This document shows, in pieces, positions 1 through 8,525 of a DNA stretch of 64,000 bases (position 1 is its first letter; every line of letters starts with the position of its first letter). Origin of the DNA: Massilia phyllostachyos (GTDB lineage: Bacteria > Pseudomonadota > Gammaproteobacteria > Burkholderiales > Burkholderiaceae_D); contig NZ_JAJNOC010000005.1 in the NCBI RefSeq assembly GCF_021044825.1, forward strand, positions 124,001 through 188,000, given 5' to 3'. The translations under genes and the position numbers were made by a program. A model generated the notes under the pieces. The model ran no database searches. It saw nothing but the letters and a program-made list of their open reading frames with translations, and was not told the origin of the DNA.

Positions 1-1193
1 TGGGCTACATCGTCGAGATGGACGCTTTCGACAAGACCAAGGCCATCAAGAAGCGCACCGCGCTGGGCCGCTTCGCCCACGAGAGCGCCGTCTTCGGCAA
101 ACCGGTGGTCGGCCAGCCGCTGGCGGTCTACATGGGCGACGACTCGCGCAACGAATACATCTACAAATTCGTCTCGACCGCGGTGTGGGCGGCCGCCGAC
201 GCGACCCCGACCGACCGCGTCGCCACCGGCGACAAATACCTCGACAGCGGCAAGCTGTACGTCGCCAAGTTCAACGCCGACGGCAGCGGCAGCTGGATCG
301 AGCTGTCGATCAGCAATCCGCTGATCGCGGCCTACGCCGGCTACAAGTTCGCCGACCAGGCCGACGTGCTGGTCAACGCACGCCTGGCGGGCGACGCCGT
401 CGGCGCGACCAAGATGGACCGCCCGGAATGGTGCTCGGTGCACCCGGCCACTGGCGAGATCTACTTCACGCTGACCAACAACAGCAACCGCCGCGTCGAG
501 CCGAGCGGCGCGAGCCAGGCCGCGCCGGACGGTCCGAACCCGCGCGTCTACACCGACATGAAGGGCACCACCGCGCAGGCGGGCAACCCGAACGGCCACG
601 TCATCCGCGTCAAGGAAGGCAGCGCGGGGTCGACCGCTTCCAGCTTCACTTGGGACGTCTACCTGTTCGGCGCCGAATCGGGCGCGGACGCCGCGAAGGT
701 CAACCTGTCGGGCCTCACCGCCGACCAGGACTTCTCGAGCCCGGACGGCCTGGCCTTCACCGCCTCCACCGGCCTGTGCTGGATCCAGACCGACGACAGC
801 GCCTACACCGACGTCACCAACTGCATGATGCTGGCCGGGATCCCGGGCCAGGTCGGCGACGGCAAGAAGGTCACCCTGAGCCACGCGCGCGCCAACGGCA
901 CCAGCCTGAACGTGGACACCTACGTCGGCAAGGCCGCCACCGCCGACACGCTCAAGCGCTTCCTGGTGGGCCCGGCGGGCTGCGAGATCACCGGCATCGC
1001 CGAGACCCCGGACGGCAAGGCGCTGTTCATCAACATCCAGCACCCGGGCGAAGGCACCGCGGCCGCCAACGTGGGCGATCCGACCAAGTACGTCAGCCAG
1101 TGGCCGGCGAACGCGGGCTACGGCGCCGGCAAGCGTCCGCGCTCGGCGACCATCGTCATCACCAAGAACGACGGGGGCCGTATCGGCACCTGA
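1..1193 (+). CDS. PhoX-family alkaline phosphatase (DUF839), 3' part
   Basis: The reading frame is already open at the left edge, so only the last roughly 396 residues are present; full PhoX proteins are around 650-700 residues. The fragment carries typical DUF839 blocks: GRFAHESAVF near its start, DRPEWCSVHPATGEIYFTLT, and SPDGLAF followed by a beta-propeller-like tail ending in ATIVITKNDGG. PhoX enzymes are Tat-exported, calcium/iron-dependent periplasmic phosphomonoesterases used for phosphate scavenging; the Tat signal would lie outside the window. A strong terminator follows, so this is the last gene of its unit. Family assignment is firm; the precise substrate is inferred. Confidence 0.85.
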   Translation, partial: GYIVEMDAFDKTKAIKKRTALGRFAHESAVFGKPVVGQPLAVYMGDDSRNEYIYKFVSTAVWAAADATPTDRVATGDKYLDSGKLYVAKFNADGSGSWIELSISNPLIAAYAGYKFADQADVLVNARLAGDAVGATKMDRPEWCSVHPATGEIYFTLTNNSNRRVEPSGASQAAPDGPNPRVYTDMKGTTAQAGNPNGHVIRVKEGSAGSTASSFTWDVYLFGAESGADAAKVNLSGLTADQDFSSPDGLAFTASTGLCWIQTDDSAYTDVTNCMMLAGIPGQVGDGKKVTLSHARANGTSLNVDTYVGKAATADTLKRFLVGPAGCEITGIAETPDGKALFINIQHPGEGTAAANVGDPTKYVSQWPANAGYGAGKRPRSATIVITKNDGGRIGT

Positions 1194-1226
1194 TGGCAGC
1201 ACCCTTTCCGTGATGTGATTCCCTTG

Positions 1227-1259
1227 GGGCTGGACGCGCAAGCGTCCGGCCCGTTTTTT
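1227..1259 (+). terminator. Rho-independent terminator after the PhoX gene
   Basis: GGGC-T-GGACGC pairs with GCGTCC-G-GCCC around a short loop and is followed by GTTTTTTC. It lies 34 bp after the stop codon. Confidence 0.85.
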
Positions 1260-1328
1260 CGTCCAGCGCAAGAAGCATCGCGCGCAGGCATGCCAGCATG
1301 GTCGGTAGAGCGATTCACGGAGCCCGCC

Positions 1329-1787
1329 ATGCCGCCGCTTTCTCCCCTTGCCTATTTTCGTGTCACGCGCGCCAGCGCGCTGTACGACATCGTCATCGTC
1401 ACGCCCTTCGCCACGCCCTGGACCTTCGCCCTGCTGTATCCGCAGCTCTCCGGCCTGAATGTGAGCCTGGGCGGCATGCCGCTGCCGGAATCGACGCCGG
1501 TGCTGGTGCTGTTCGCCTGCCTGCTGGGCAGCCTGGTGCTGCTGTGGTCGAGCCTGCGCCTGGTGCGCACCAGCCTGGTGCTAGGCCGCTTCGATGCGAC
1601 CGGCCGCGCGGTGTTCGCCGTGTGGATGGCGTGGACGCTGGCGCAGGGCGGCTTGCCGCTGCTGTGGTTCTACCTCGTGCCCGAAGTGCTGTGGGCGCTG
1701 GCGCAGGCCTGGCCGGTGGCGCCCGGCCGAGCGCTGCACCCTGGCCGGCGCACGCCGCACCTGACCCTGGTCTCAGGGCAGCGCTAG
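1329..1787 (+). CDS. small membrane protein of unknown function
   Basis: 152 residues from the ATG at 1329 (an upstream in-frame ATG at 1215 would overlap the preceding terminator and is less likely). At least three hydrophobic stretches are visible, at about residues 18-38, 57-80 and 97-125, separated by short basic loops, so it should sit in the inner membrane. I do not recognise the family. Its 3' end overlaps the 3' end of the convergent argP gene by 15 bp. Confidence 0.6.
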   Translation: MPPLSPLAYFRVTRASALYDIVIVTPFATPWTFALLYPQLSGLNVSLGGMPLPESTPVLVLFACLLGSLVLLWSSLRLVRTSLVLGRFDATGRAVFAVWMAWTLAQGGLPLLWFYLVPEVLWALAQAWPVAPGRALHPGRRTPHLTLVSGQR

Positions 1788-2666
1788 CAGGACGCCGCGT
1801 GCGGCCTTGAGCAGCGCGGCGCCCATGCGTTCCAGGCGCGGCGGCTGGATGCGCCAGGCATGCCAGTACAGCGGCACGTCCACGTAGAGATCGGGCGCCA
1901 GGTCGACCATGGTCCCGTCTTCCAGATAGCAGCTGCACTGCTCCTGCGGCAGCAGGCCGTAGCCCATGCCGTGCCGGACCGCGCCCACGAATGGATCGCT
2001 GGCGGGCACATAGTGGAAGGGGTAGGCGCCTTCCGGCAGGCCGAAGTGGCGCAACAGGAAGGCCGACTGCAGCGAGTCCTTGCGGTCGAAGACGATCACC
2101 GGCGCGCGCTGCGCGCTCTCGCGGTTGAAGCCGCCGGCGAACCAGTGGGCGGCGAAGGCTTTGGAGGCCACCATCCGGTAGCGCATCAGGCCCAGCGGAC
2201 TGACGGTGCAGCCGCGCATCGGCGTCGGTTCGCCCGCGACGCAGGCCACCACGCGGCCCTGCTCGAGCAGCGCGAAGGTGTGGCCCTGGTTGTCGAGCAC
2301 GAACTCCACCAGCAGTTCTTCGCTTGCGAGGATCGGCGCCAGCACCGGCAGCAGCCAGGTGGCGACGGTGTCGTTGTTGACCGCCAGGCTGACCCGCGCC
2401 GGACCGGCATCCATCCCCATCTCGGCCAGGAACTCCGATTCCAGCAGGGTCGAGCGGCGCAGGTACTGCAGCAGGCGGGTGCCGGGCGCGGTCGGGCGGC
2501 AGGGACGGCTGCGCACCAGCAGCGGCGTGCCGAAGTCCTGTTCCAGCGCCGAGATGCGCTGCGAGACGGCGGACGGGGTCAGGGACAGCTGGGCGGCGGC
2601 CAGCTCCAGGCTGCCGGTATCGACGGCGGCGACGAAGGCGGCGCTGCGGCGGGGATCGATCTGCAT
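1773..2666 (-). CDS. argP: LysR-type regulator ArgP (LysG/IciA)
   Basis: 297 residues, the usual ArgP length. The N-terminal winged helix-turn-helix (about residues 3-60, with SLELAAAQLSLTPSAVSQRI) is followed by a LysR effector-binding domain. ArgP senses lysine and arginine and activates the exporter gene argO; here argO is divergently transcribed from a 93-bp intergenic region, the classical arrangement for this pair. The start is the ATG complementary to 2664-2666, just inside an AT-rich control region. Assignment rests on the HTH sequence plus the divergent exporter. Confidence 0.88.
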   Translation of the reverse strand: MQIDPRRSAAFVAAVDTGSLELAAAQLSLTPSAVSQRISALEQDFGTPLLVRSRPCRPTAPGTRLLQYLRRSTLLESEFLAEMGMDAGPARVSLAVNNDTVATWLLPVLAPILASEELLVEFVLDNQGHTFALLEQGRVVACVAGEPTPMRGCTVSPLGLMRYRMVASKAFAAHWFAGGFNRESAQRAPVIVFDRKDSLQSAFLLRHFGLPEGAYPFHYVPASDPFVGAVRHGMGYGLLPQEQCSCYLEDGTMVDLAPDLYVDVPLYWHAWRIQPPRLERMGAALLKAARGVLLALP

Positions 2667-2717
2667 ATTAAATTTTTCTTACCCGGCTTTAAATATCATG
2701 AATATATTTGAATTTAG

Positions 2718-2759
2718 CCTCGTTGGACGCGACCATGTACGCTTCAAAGCGAGGTTTTT
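2718..2759 (+). promoter_or_regulatory. 5'-leader hairpin that masks the argO ribosome-binding site
   Basis: CCTCGTT at 2718-2724 can pair with AGCGAGG at 2748-2754 (one G-U pair). The 3' arm contains GAGG, the only good Shine-Dalgarno candidate for the ATG at 2760, and is followed by five T residues (2755-2759). The structure looks terminator-like and would also hide the ribosome-binding site. Function is inferred. Confidence 0.4.
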
Positions 2760-3377
2760 ATGTTTTCTCAACAGGTATTCCTGCAAGGCCTGGGTCTGGG
2801 CGCCAGCCTGATCATGGCCATCGGCGCCCAGAACGCCCACGTGATCCGCACCGGCGTGCGCGGCCAGCACATGGCGGCGACGGTCGCCACTTGCATCGTG
2901 GTCGACGTGGTCCTGATCGCGCTCGGCATCTCGGGCCTGGGCGCGCTGGTCGAAGCCTCGCCCACGGTGATGGCGGTGGCGCGCTATGGCGGCGCCGCTT
3001 TTCTCGTCTGGTATGGCTGGCGCTGCTGGAAGAGCAGCCTGCGCGGCGGCGCGTCGCTGGAACTCTCGCTCGATGCGACGTCGCAGACGCTGGGCCGCGC
3101 GCTGGCCACGGTGCTGGCGCTGTCGTTGCTGAACCCGCACGTCTACCTCGACACCGTGGTGCTGCTCGGCGCGGTCGGCAGCAGCCTGGCCGGCGAGGCG
3201 CGCACCTCGTTCGCCGCGGGCGCGATGACGGCTTCGGTGCTGTGGTTCACGGCCCTCGGCCTGAGCGCGCAGCGTTTCGCACGCGTGCTGGGCCGCCCGG
3301 CGGTATGGCGCGTGATTGAGGGGATGACCGGGACCCTGATGCTGGTGCTGGCGGTCCTGCTGGTACGCGGAGCATGA
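2760..3377 (+). CDS. argO: LysE/ArgO-family basic amino acid exporter
   Basis: 205 residues with about six hydrophobic segments and the family signature GLGASLIMAIGAQNAHVIRT at the N-terminus. LysE/ArgO proteins export L-arginine and/or L-lysine across the inner membrane, protecting against toxic accumulation and the antimetabolite canavanine. The divergent neighbour is argP, whose product activates this gene in relatives. The leader contains a hairpin covering the ribosome-binding site. Whether arginine, lysine or both are exported cannot be read from sequence. Confidence 0.88.
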   Translation: MFSQQVFLQGLGLGASLIMAIGAQNAHVIRTGVRGQHMAATVATCIVVDVVLIALGISGLGALVEASPTVMAVARYGGAAFLVWYGWRCWKSSLRGGASLELSLDATSQTLGRALATVLALSLLNPHVYLDTVVLLGAVGSSLAGEARTSFAAGAMTASVLWFTALGLSAQRFARVLGRPAVWRVIEGMTGTLMLVLAVLLVRGA

Positions 3378-3421
3378 GCCGGCGGTATACTCGGGGCCAG
3401 ACCCCGAACCGGAGCCGCATC

Positions 3422-4483
3422 ATGCCTACCTCGCTGCCGTCGAAGCTGGACATCCGCCATCCCATCATCCAGGCCCCGATGGCCGGCATCTCGCCCCCGG
3501 CGCTCGCCGCCGCGGTGTCGGGAGCGGGAGGGCTGGGCTCGATCGCCGTCGGCACCAGCACGCCGCAGCAAGCGCGCGCCGCGATCGCCGCCGTGCGCGA
3601 AAAAACCGACCGGCCCTTCAACGTCAACGTGTTCACCCACGCGCCGGCCAAGGCGGATCCGGCGCGCGAGGCCGCTTGGCTGGAGTGGCTGCGTCCGCAC
3701 TTCGCCCACTTCGGGGCGGAACCGCCGGCGCAGCTCACCGAGATCTACCGCAGCTTCCTGGCCGACGAGCCGATGCTCGAACTGTTGCTGGAGACGCGCC
3801 CCGCCGTGGTCAGCTTCCACTTCGGCCTGCCGCCGCAGGCATGGATCGACGCGCTCAAGGGAGCCGGCATCGTGCTGTTCGCCACCGCCACCTCCTTATC
3901 GGAAGCGATGCGGATCGAAGCGGCCGGCATCGACGTGATCGTCGCCCAGGGCATCGAAGCAGGCGGCCACCGCGGCATCTTCGACCCGGGCGCGCCCGAT
4001 CCGGCCCTGCCGACCTTCGAGCTGCTCGAGCAACTGCGCGACAAGGTGGCGCTGCCGCTGGTCGCGGCCGGCGGCATCATGCACGGGCAGCACATCCGCA
4101 CCGCCTTCTACCACGGCGCCAGCGCGGTCCAGATGGGCAGCGCCTTCATCGCCTGCCCGGAATCCTCGGCGCCGCCGCATCACCGCGCGCTGATCGCCAA
4201 CGGTGCGAACCTGCAGACCGAACTCTCGGCCGTCATCTCGGGCCGGCCGGCGCGCGGCATCGTCAACAAGCTGTTCACCGACGTGGGCGCCGCCGGCCAT
4301 CCGCCGCTGCCGGATTACCCGGTCACCTACGACGCCGCCAAGGCCCTGCATGCGGCAGCCTCGAAGGCGGGCAGCCAGGACTACTCGGTCAACTGGGGCG
4401 GCGTCAACTTCGCCCAGGCGCGCGCCATGCCGGCGGCCGAGCTGGTGGCGCTGCTGGCCGACGAAATGAAGCAAACGGTTTAG
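3422..4483 (+). CDS. nitronate monooxygenase (2-nitropropane dioxygenase family)
   Basis: 353 residues from the ATG at 3422 (an in-frame upstream start would overlap argO). A TIM-barrel FMN flavoprotein: HPIIQAPMAGISPPALAAAV near the N-terminus, GIEAGGHRG carrying the presumed catalytic histidine, and AAGGIMHG plus GASAVQMGSAF for phosphate/FMN binding. The family oxidises alkyl nitronates such as propionate 3-nitronate to carbonyl products, a detoxification role in the cytoplasm. Its stop overlaps the stop of the convergent LysR gene by 4 bp. Some relatives have other flavin-dependent roles, so the exact substrate is uncertain. Confidence 0.85.
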   Translation: MPTSLPSKLDIRHPIIQAPMAGISPPALAAAVSGAGGLGSIAVGTSTPQQARAAIAAVREKTDRPFNVNVFTHAPAKADPAREAAWLEWLRPHFAHFGAEPPAQLTEIYRSFLADEPMLELLLETRPAVVSFHFGLPPQAWIDALKGAGIVLFATATSLSEAMRIEAAGIDVIVAQGIEAGGHRGIFDPGAPDPALPTFELLEQLRDKVALPLVAAGGIMHGQHIRTAFYHGASAVQMGSAFIACPESSAPPHHRALIANGANLQTELSAVISGRPARGIVNKLFTDVGAAGHPPLPDYPVTYDAAKALHAAASKAGSQDYSVNWGGVNFAQARAMPAAELVALLADEMKQTV

Positions 4484-5388
4484 TTGGATTCGCGCGCCAA
4501 GGGTTCGCAGCGCGCCTTGACCAGCGCATGCAGCAGCTTCACCGCCGGCGAGAACTGGCGGCGGTGCGGGCACACCAGGCTCAGTGGCGTGGGCTCGCCC
4601 GGGAGCTCGGGCAGCAGCACTTCCAGGCGCGCCTGCGCCACGTCCGCGCTGACGTCGAGCCAGGATTTGTAGGCGATGCCCTCGCCCGCCACCGCCCAGC
4701 GCCGTACCACTTCCGCATCGTCGCTCACCAGGCAGCCCGTCACCTGCACGATGCGCGCGCCATCTTCGAAGGGGAAGGACCAGCGGTCGTAGGCGCGGCC
4801 GCGCAGCCGGTACTGCAGGCAGTTGTGGTCGGCCAGCGCGTCGAGAGACGCCGGCCGGCCGTGGCGCGCGATGTAGTCCGGCGACGCCACCAGCACGCGC
4901 CGGTTGTCCGGCGCCACCGGCAGCGCGACGTAGCTGGCGTCGTCGATCTGGCCGTAGCGCAGCGCGATGTCGACCGGGTCGCGGAACACGTCCGCCACCT
5001 GGTCCGACACCAGCAGCTGGATGTCGAGGCCCGGATGGTCGCGCCGGAATTCCGAGATCCAGGGCAGCAGCAGGTTGCGTCCGAAGTCGGAAGGAGCTGC
5101 GATCTGCAAGGTGCCGCTCAATGCGCCGGCGTCGCCGCGGATGCCGTCGACGCCGTCGCGCAGCGCCTGCAGCGCATCCTGGGCGAAGGGCAGGTAGCGC
5201 TTGCCCTCCTCGGTCAGGCGCAGGCTGCGGGTGGAGCGCGCGAACAGGCGGATATCGAGCTCGCGCTCGAGGCGCCCGATGGCGGCGCTGGCCTGGCCCG
5301 GCAGCAGGTTGACCTCGCGCGCGGCCCGCGAAAAGCTGCCCAGGGCGGCGGTGCGGACGAACAGGGCCAGGTCGTCTAACCTGATCAT
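4480..5388 (-). CDS. LysR-family transcriptional regulator, divergent to the quinone reductase gene
   Basis: 302 residues beginning MIRLDDLALFVRTAALGSFSRAA; the HTH spans about residues 1-60 and an effector domain of the CrgA/AaeR-like LysR subgroup follows (PSDFGRNLLLPWISEF). A much longer open frame continues upstream across neighbouring genes but its extra part is a high-GC artefact. It is transcribed away from the zinc-binding-type oxidoreductase and nitroreductase genes and probably regulates them, as is common for LysR pairs; an inverted repeat sits in the shared 102-bp promoter region. Confidence 0.85.
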   Translation of the reverse strand: MIRLDDLALFVRTAALGSFSRAAREVNLLPGQASAAIGRLERELDIRLFARSTRSLRLTEEGKRYLPFAQDALQALRDGVDGIRGDAGALSGTLQIAAPSDFGRNLLLPWISEFRRDHPGLDIQLLVSDQVADVFRDPVDIALRYGQIDDASYVALPVAPDNRRVLVASPDYIARHGRPASLDALADHNCLQYRLRGRAYDRWSFPFEDGARIVQVTGCLVSDDAEVVRRWAVAGEGIAYKSWLDVSADVAQARLEVLLPELPGEPTPLSLVCPHRRQFSPAVKLLHALVKARCEPLARESN

Positions 5389-5406
5389 TTTCTCTCCAGC
5401 TGTGAA

Positions 5407-5456
5407 AGTGAAATCGCTCCAGCCGGCTGTTTCACTGCCGCGCTGCTTCCTACAAT
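5407..5456 (+). promoter_or_regulatory. candidate LysR operator and -10 element for the oxidoreductase gene
   Basis: A perfect 7-bp inverted repeat AGTGAAA (5407-5413) / TTTCACT (5430-5436) with a 16-nt spacer is followed by a -10-like TACAAT at 5451-5456, about 35 bp before the ATG at 5491, which has a GGAG ribosome-binding site. The dyad overlaps the expected -35 position, fitting control by the divergent LysR protein. Inference from position and symmetry. Confidence 0.45.
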
Positions 5457-5490
5457 CGCCGGCAAGTCCAACATTGACCGGAGATTCAAC

Positions 5491-6498
5491 ATGAAAGCAA
5501 TAGTGTATACCCAGCATGGCCTGCCCATCAGCGACCCCGCTTCGCTGCAGGAGCTTGAGCTGCCGATGCCGCTGGCCGGCCCGCACGACCTGCTGGTCGA
5601 AGTGCGCGCCGTCTCGGTGAACCCGGTCGACACCAAGATCCGCCAGGGCGCAGCAGTCACCGAGCCGCGCGTGCTGGGATGGGATGCGAGCGGCATCGTG
5701 CGTGCGGTCGGTAGCAGCGTCACCCTGTTCAAGGAAGGCGACGAAGTGTTCTACGCCGGCTCGCTCGTGCGCCCCGGTTCGAATAGCCAGTACCAAGCGG
5801 TGGACGAGCGCATCGTCGGCCGCAAGCCGGCCTCGCTCGACTTCGCGCAGGCCGCCGCCCTGCCCCTGACCTCGATCACGGCCTGGGAGCTGCTGTTCGA
5901 CCGCCTCAAGGTGATCGAGGGGGGCGGCGCCGGCAAGTCGCTCCTGATCATCGGCGCCGCCGGCGGAGTCGGCTCGATCCTGATACAGTTGGCGCGCAAG
6001 CTGACCGCATTGACCGTGATCGGCACCGCTTCGCGCGAGGAGAGCCGCAACTGGGTGCGCGAGCTCGGCGCCCAGCACGTGGTGGACCACACCCAGCCCC
6101 TGCGCCCGCAGCTGGAAAGCCTCGGCTTCGAGAACGTCGACACCGTCATCAGCCTGACCCACACCGACAGGCATTACGCGGCAATCGTCGACGTGCTGGC
6201 GCCGCAGGGACAGTTCGCGCTGATCGACGACCCGGCCACGCTGGACGCGGTGCCGCTCAAGCGCAAGTCGATCTCGCTGCACTGGGAGCTGATGTTCACG
6301 CGCTCGATGTTCGGTACGTCCGACATGGTCAAGCAGCACGAGCTGCTCAACCGCGTGTCGAACATGGTCGATGGCGGCGAGCTGCGCACGACCCTGGGCG
6401 AGCACTACGGCCGCATCACGGCGGACAACCTGCGCCGCGCGCATGCGCTGATCGAAAGCGGCCGTGCGGTCGGCAAGATCGTGCTCGAAGATTTTTGA
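5491..6498 (+). CDS. zinc-binding-type alcohol dehydrogenase family protein / quinone oxidoreductase
   Basis: 335 residues. An N-terminal GroES-like domain (EVRAVSVNPVDTKIRQG) is followed by a Rossmann NAD(P)H site IIGAAGGVGSILIQLARKL near residue 150. The AAGGVGS motif and absence of the zinc-cysteine lobe place it in the zeta-crystallin-like quinone reductase / ZADH group, which reduces quinones or alpha,beta-unsaturated carbonyls with NADPH. It precedes a nitroreductase gene by 21 bp, and both are likely co-transcribed under the divergent LysR regulator as a reactive-electrophile response unit. Confidence 0.83.
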   Translation: MKAIVYTQHGLPISDPASLQELELPMPLAGPHDLLVEVRAVSVNPVDTKIRQGAAVTEPRVLGWDASGIVRAVGSSVTLFKEGDEVFYAGSLVRPGSNSQYQAVDERIVGRKPASLDFAQAAALPLTSITAWELLFDRLKVIEGGGAGKSLLIIGAAGGVGSILIQLARKLTALTVIGTASREESRNWVRELGAQHVVDHTQPLRPQLESLGFENVDTVISLTHTDRHYAAIVDVLAPQGQFALIDDPATLDAVPLKRKSISLHWELMFTRSMFGTSDMVKQHELLNRVSNMVDGGELRTTLGEHYGRITADNLRRAHALIESGRAVGKIVLEDF

Positions 6499-6519
6499 AT
6501 CAACAAAGGATGACACAAG

Positions 6520-7173
6520 ATGGATATTCTCTCGGCGGCCCGCAAGCGCCATACCGCCAAGGCCTACGACAAGGAACGCCAGGTCTCCGAAGAGCTGATG
6601 CAGCAGGTCTACGCGCTGCTGCGCAACAGCCCCTCGTCGGTGAATTCGCAGCCCTGGCACTTCATCGTCGCCAACACCCCGGAAGGCAAGGCGCGCGTGG
6701 CCAAGGCGGCGCAGGGCGGCTACGGCTACAACGCAGCCAAGATCCTCGACGCCTCGCATGTGATCGTGTTCTGCTCGCGCATCGACATGGATGACGCCCA
6801 CCTGGAGCGCCTGTTGGCGCAGGAAGCGCAGGACGGCCGTTTCCGCGACGACGCTGCGCGCGCCGGCCAGGACGCGGGCCGCCGCGGCTACGTGCGCACC
6901 CACCGCTACACCACGCGCGACCTGCCGCAGTGGCTCGAGAAGCAGGTCTACCTGGCGCTCGGCACCGCGCTGCTGGGCGCGGCCACGCTGGGCATCGACG
7001 CCACGCCGATGGAAGGCTTCGACCAGAAGATCCTGGACGAGGAATTCGGCCTGCACGCGCAAGGCCTGGCGAGCGTGGTGCTGGCCAGCTTCGGCTACTC
7101 CTCGGAAGCCGACTTCAACGCCGGCCTGCCGAAGTCGCGCCTGCCGCAAGAGCTGACCTTCACCTTCGTCTGA
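6520..7173 (+). CDS. nfsB: oxygen-insensitive NAD(P)H nitroreductase, NfsB type
   Basis: 217 residues, the NfsB length. FMN-binding motifs are visible: ARKRHTAKAYD at the N-terminus, SPSSVNSQPWHFIVA, and the ATPMEGFD region with GLHAQGLASVVLASFGY near the C-terminus. The enzyme reduces nitroaromatics, quinones and dihydropteridines by two electrons using NAD(P)H. It is the second gene of the LysR-controlled pair. Its stop lies directly next to the stop of a convergent secreted-protein gene. Confidence 0.88.
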   Translation: MDILSAARKRHTAKAYDKERQVSEELMQQVYALLRNSPSSVNSQPWHFIVANTPEGKARVAKAAQGGYGYNAAKILDASHVIVFCSRIDMDDAHLERLLAQEAQDGRFRDDAARAGQDAGRRGYVRTHRYTTRDLPQWLEKQVYLALGTALLGAATLGIDATPMEGFDQKILDEEFGLHAQGLASVVLASFGYSSEADFNAGLPKSRLPQELTFTFV

Positions 7174-7174
7174 T

Positions 7175-7819
7175 TCAACCCTGCGGGTAGTGCGAATCCG
7201 CGCTGCCCGCTGCAGGGCAGTGATACATCTCCAGCACCAGGCGCCGGTACGCGTCGAGCGGCGGCAGGTTCAGCTCCGCGCGGCGCGCCTCGACCTGCTC
7301 GCGCGCTTCCATCGGCTTGAACTCGAGGGCGCAGGATTCGCCGGATGGCGAGTGGAGCTGGGTGCCGTAGCGCTGCAGACGTTTCTCGGCCGTTGCGACG
7401 CGGTCGTACAGGTAGGCGAAGTTGCGGTCGACGCGCTCGCCGCGCGCCTTCGCCGCCGCTTCGATCAGCACGAGCGCCTGCTTCTGGAAAGGCACGTCCT
7501 GGTCCGCATGCTGGGCCAGCAGCCAGGCGTCGCCCGCCGCCTTCTCCCCGAACTTCTCCTTGACCGGCCAGCCGCAGCGCGCCACGATCGCTTTCAGGCG
7601 TTCGGTGTTGGTGCGGTCGACCAGCGCCATGTGGCCGAACAGCTTTTGCTGCGCGGGGCTCTGCTGGTCGAGGAAGTCGATCCGCTTGCGGATCGCCTGG
7701 TCGGCGCTGACCATGGTGGCCAGGCTCGCGGCAACGTCATCGCAGGAATCCGCAGCGAAGGCGGAGGCAGGCAGCGCCAGGCAGGTGGCCAGCAGAACAG
7801 GCAGGGTGTGACGGATCAT
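7175..7819 (-). CDS. secreted protein of unknown function (DUF6624-like)
   Basis: 214 residues with a clear Sec signal peptide (hydrophobic residues about 5-20, cleavage after AFA). The mature part is helical and polar, with RTNTERLKAIVARCGWPVKEKFGEKAAGDAWLLAQHADQD-like wording seen in DUF6624 proteins (stretches NTERLKAIVARCGWP and DAWLLAQHADQD), plus conserved cysteines. Likely periplasmic. No reaction is known for this family. Neighbours give no clear functional clue. Confidence 0.65.
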   Translation of the reverse strand: MIRHTLPVLLATCLALPASAFAADSCDDVAASLATMVSADQAIRKRIDFLDQQSPAQQKLFGHMALVDRTNTERLKAIVARCGWPVKEKFGEKAAGDAWLLAQHADQDVPFQKQALVLIEAAAKARGERVDRNFAYLYDRVATAEKRLQRYGTQLHSPSGESCALEFKPMEAREQVEARRAELNLPPLDAYRRLVLEMYHCPAAGSADSHYPQG

Positions 7820-7934
7820 GAGCCTCTTTCAAGCGAGATGGACGACGGCCCAGTGTAGCGCGCTGGCGTGCGCCCATCCACCGGCAGCCGCCGGATAATG
7901 CACAGCGAATAATCCGCCGATCGGGGGGTGCGCC

Positions 7935-8525
7935 ATGCTTCGACGATGCTTCCTGGCCTTCCTGGCCCTGCTTGCCGCCCCGCTCGCGCTGGCGGACGAC
8001 GCCCTGTGGCAGCGTTTGCAATCCGGCGGCTACGTTCTGCTGATCCGCCACGCCGCCACGATTCCCGGCATCGGCGACCCGCCGGGTTTCAAGCTCGCCG
8101 CCTGCGCCACCCAGCGCAACCTGTCCGAACAGGGCAAGCGCGACGCCGCCGCCATCGGCGCCGCTTTCCGCGAGCGCGGCATCCCGCTCGGCGCCGTGCT
8201 GTCGAGCCGCTGGTGCCGCTGCCTCGACACCGCCCGCCTCGCCTTCGGCCGGGTCGAGGAGGCGCCGATGCTCGATTCCATGTTCCAGGACAGCGAAGCG
8301 GCCGGGCGCGCCAAGGTCCGCGAGGTGCTGGCGCGCACCAGCGCCTGGCGCCAGGCCGGGAGCAAGGACAACCTGGTGCTGGTGACGCACGACGTGAACA
8401 TCCGCGCCCTGGTCAGCGAGTTCGTGGCCCAGGGCGAGATCGTGGTGGCGCAGCCGGTCGACGGCCGGCTGCAGGTGGTCGGCCGCCTGCCCCTGTCAAC
8501 CGTCGTCCAAAGGAGAGTCCCATGA
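7935..8525 (+). CDS. secreted histidine phosphatase family protein
   Basis: 196 residues; signal peptide at about residues 1-20 (LLAAPLALA). The phosphohistidine motif reads LLIRHAATIPG (RHA rather than the common RHG), with the second histidine in LVLVTHDVNIRALV, the layout of SixA/phosphoglycerate-mutase-like enzymes. It is probably a periplasmic phosphatase of unknown substrate. Its stop overlaps the next start in ATGA, so it is translationally coupled to the DUF6152 gene and then a DUF6644-type membrane protein. Confidence 0.78.
   Translation: MLRRCFLAFLALLAAPLALADDALWQRLQSGGYVLLIRHAATIPGIGDPPGFKLAACATQRNLSEQGKRDAAAIGAAFRERGIPLGAVLSSRWCRCLDTARLAFGRVEEAPMLDSMFQDSEAAGRAKVREVLARTSAWRQAGSKDNLVLVTHDVNIRALVSEFVAQGEIVVAQPVDGRLQVVGRLPLSTVVQRRVP

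Noticed and set aside
5389-7149. Extension of the LysR frame upstream to give an 889-residue protein
   Set aside because: The extra part overlaps the quinone reductase and nitroreductase genes and is low-complexity; the LysR domain begins at the ATG ending at 5388.
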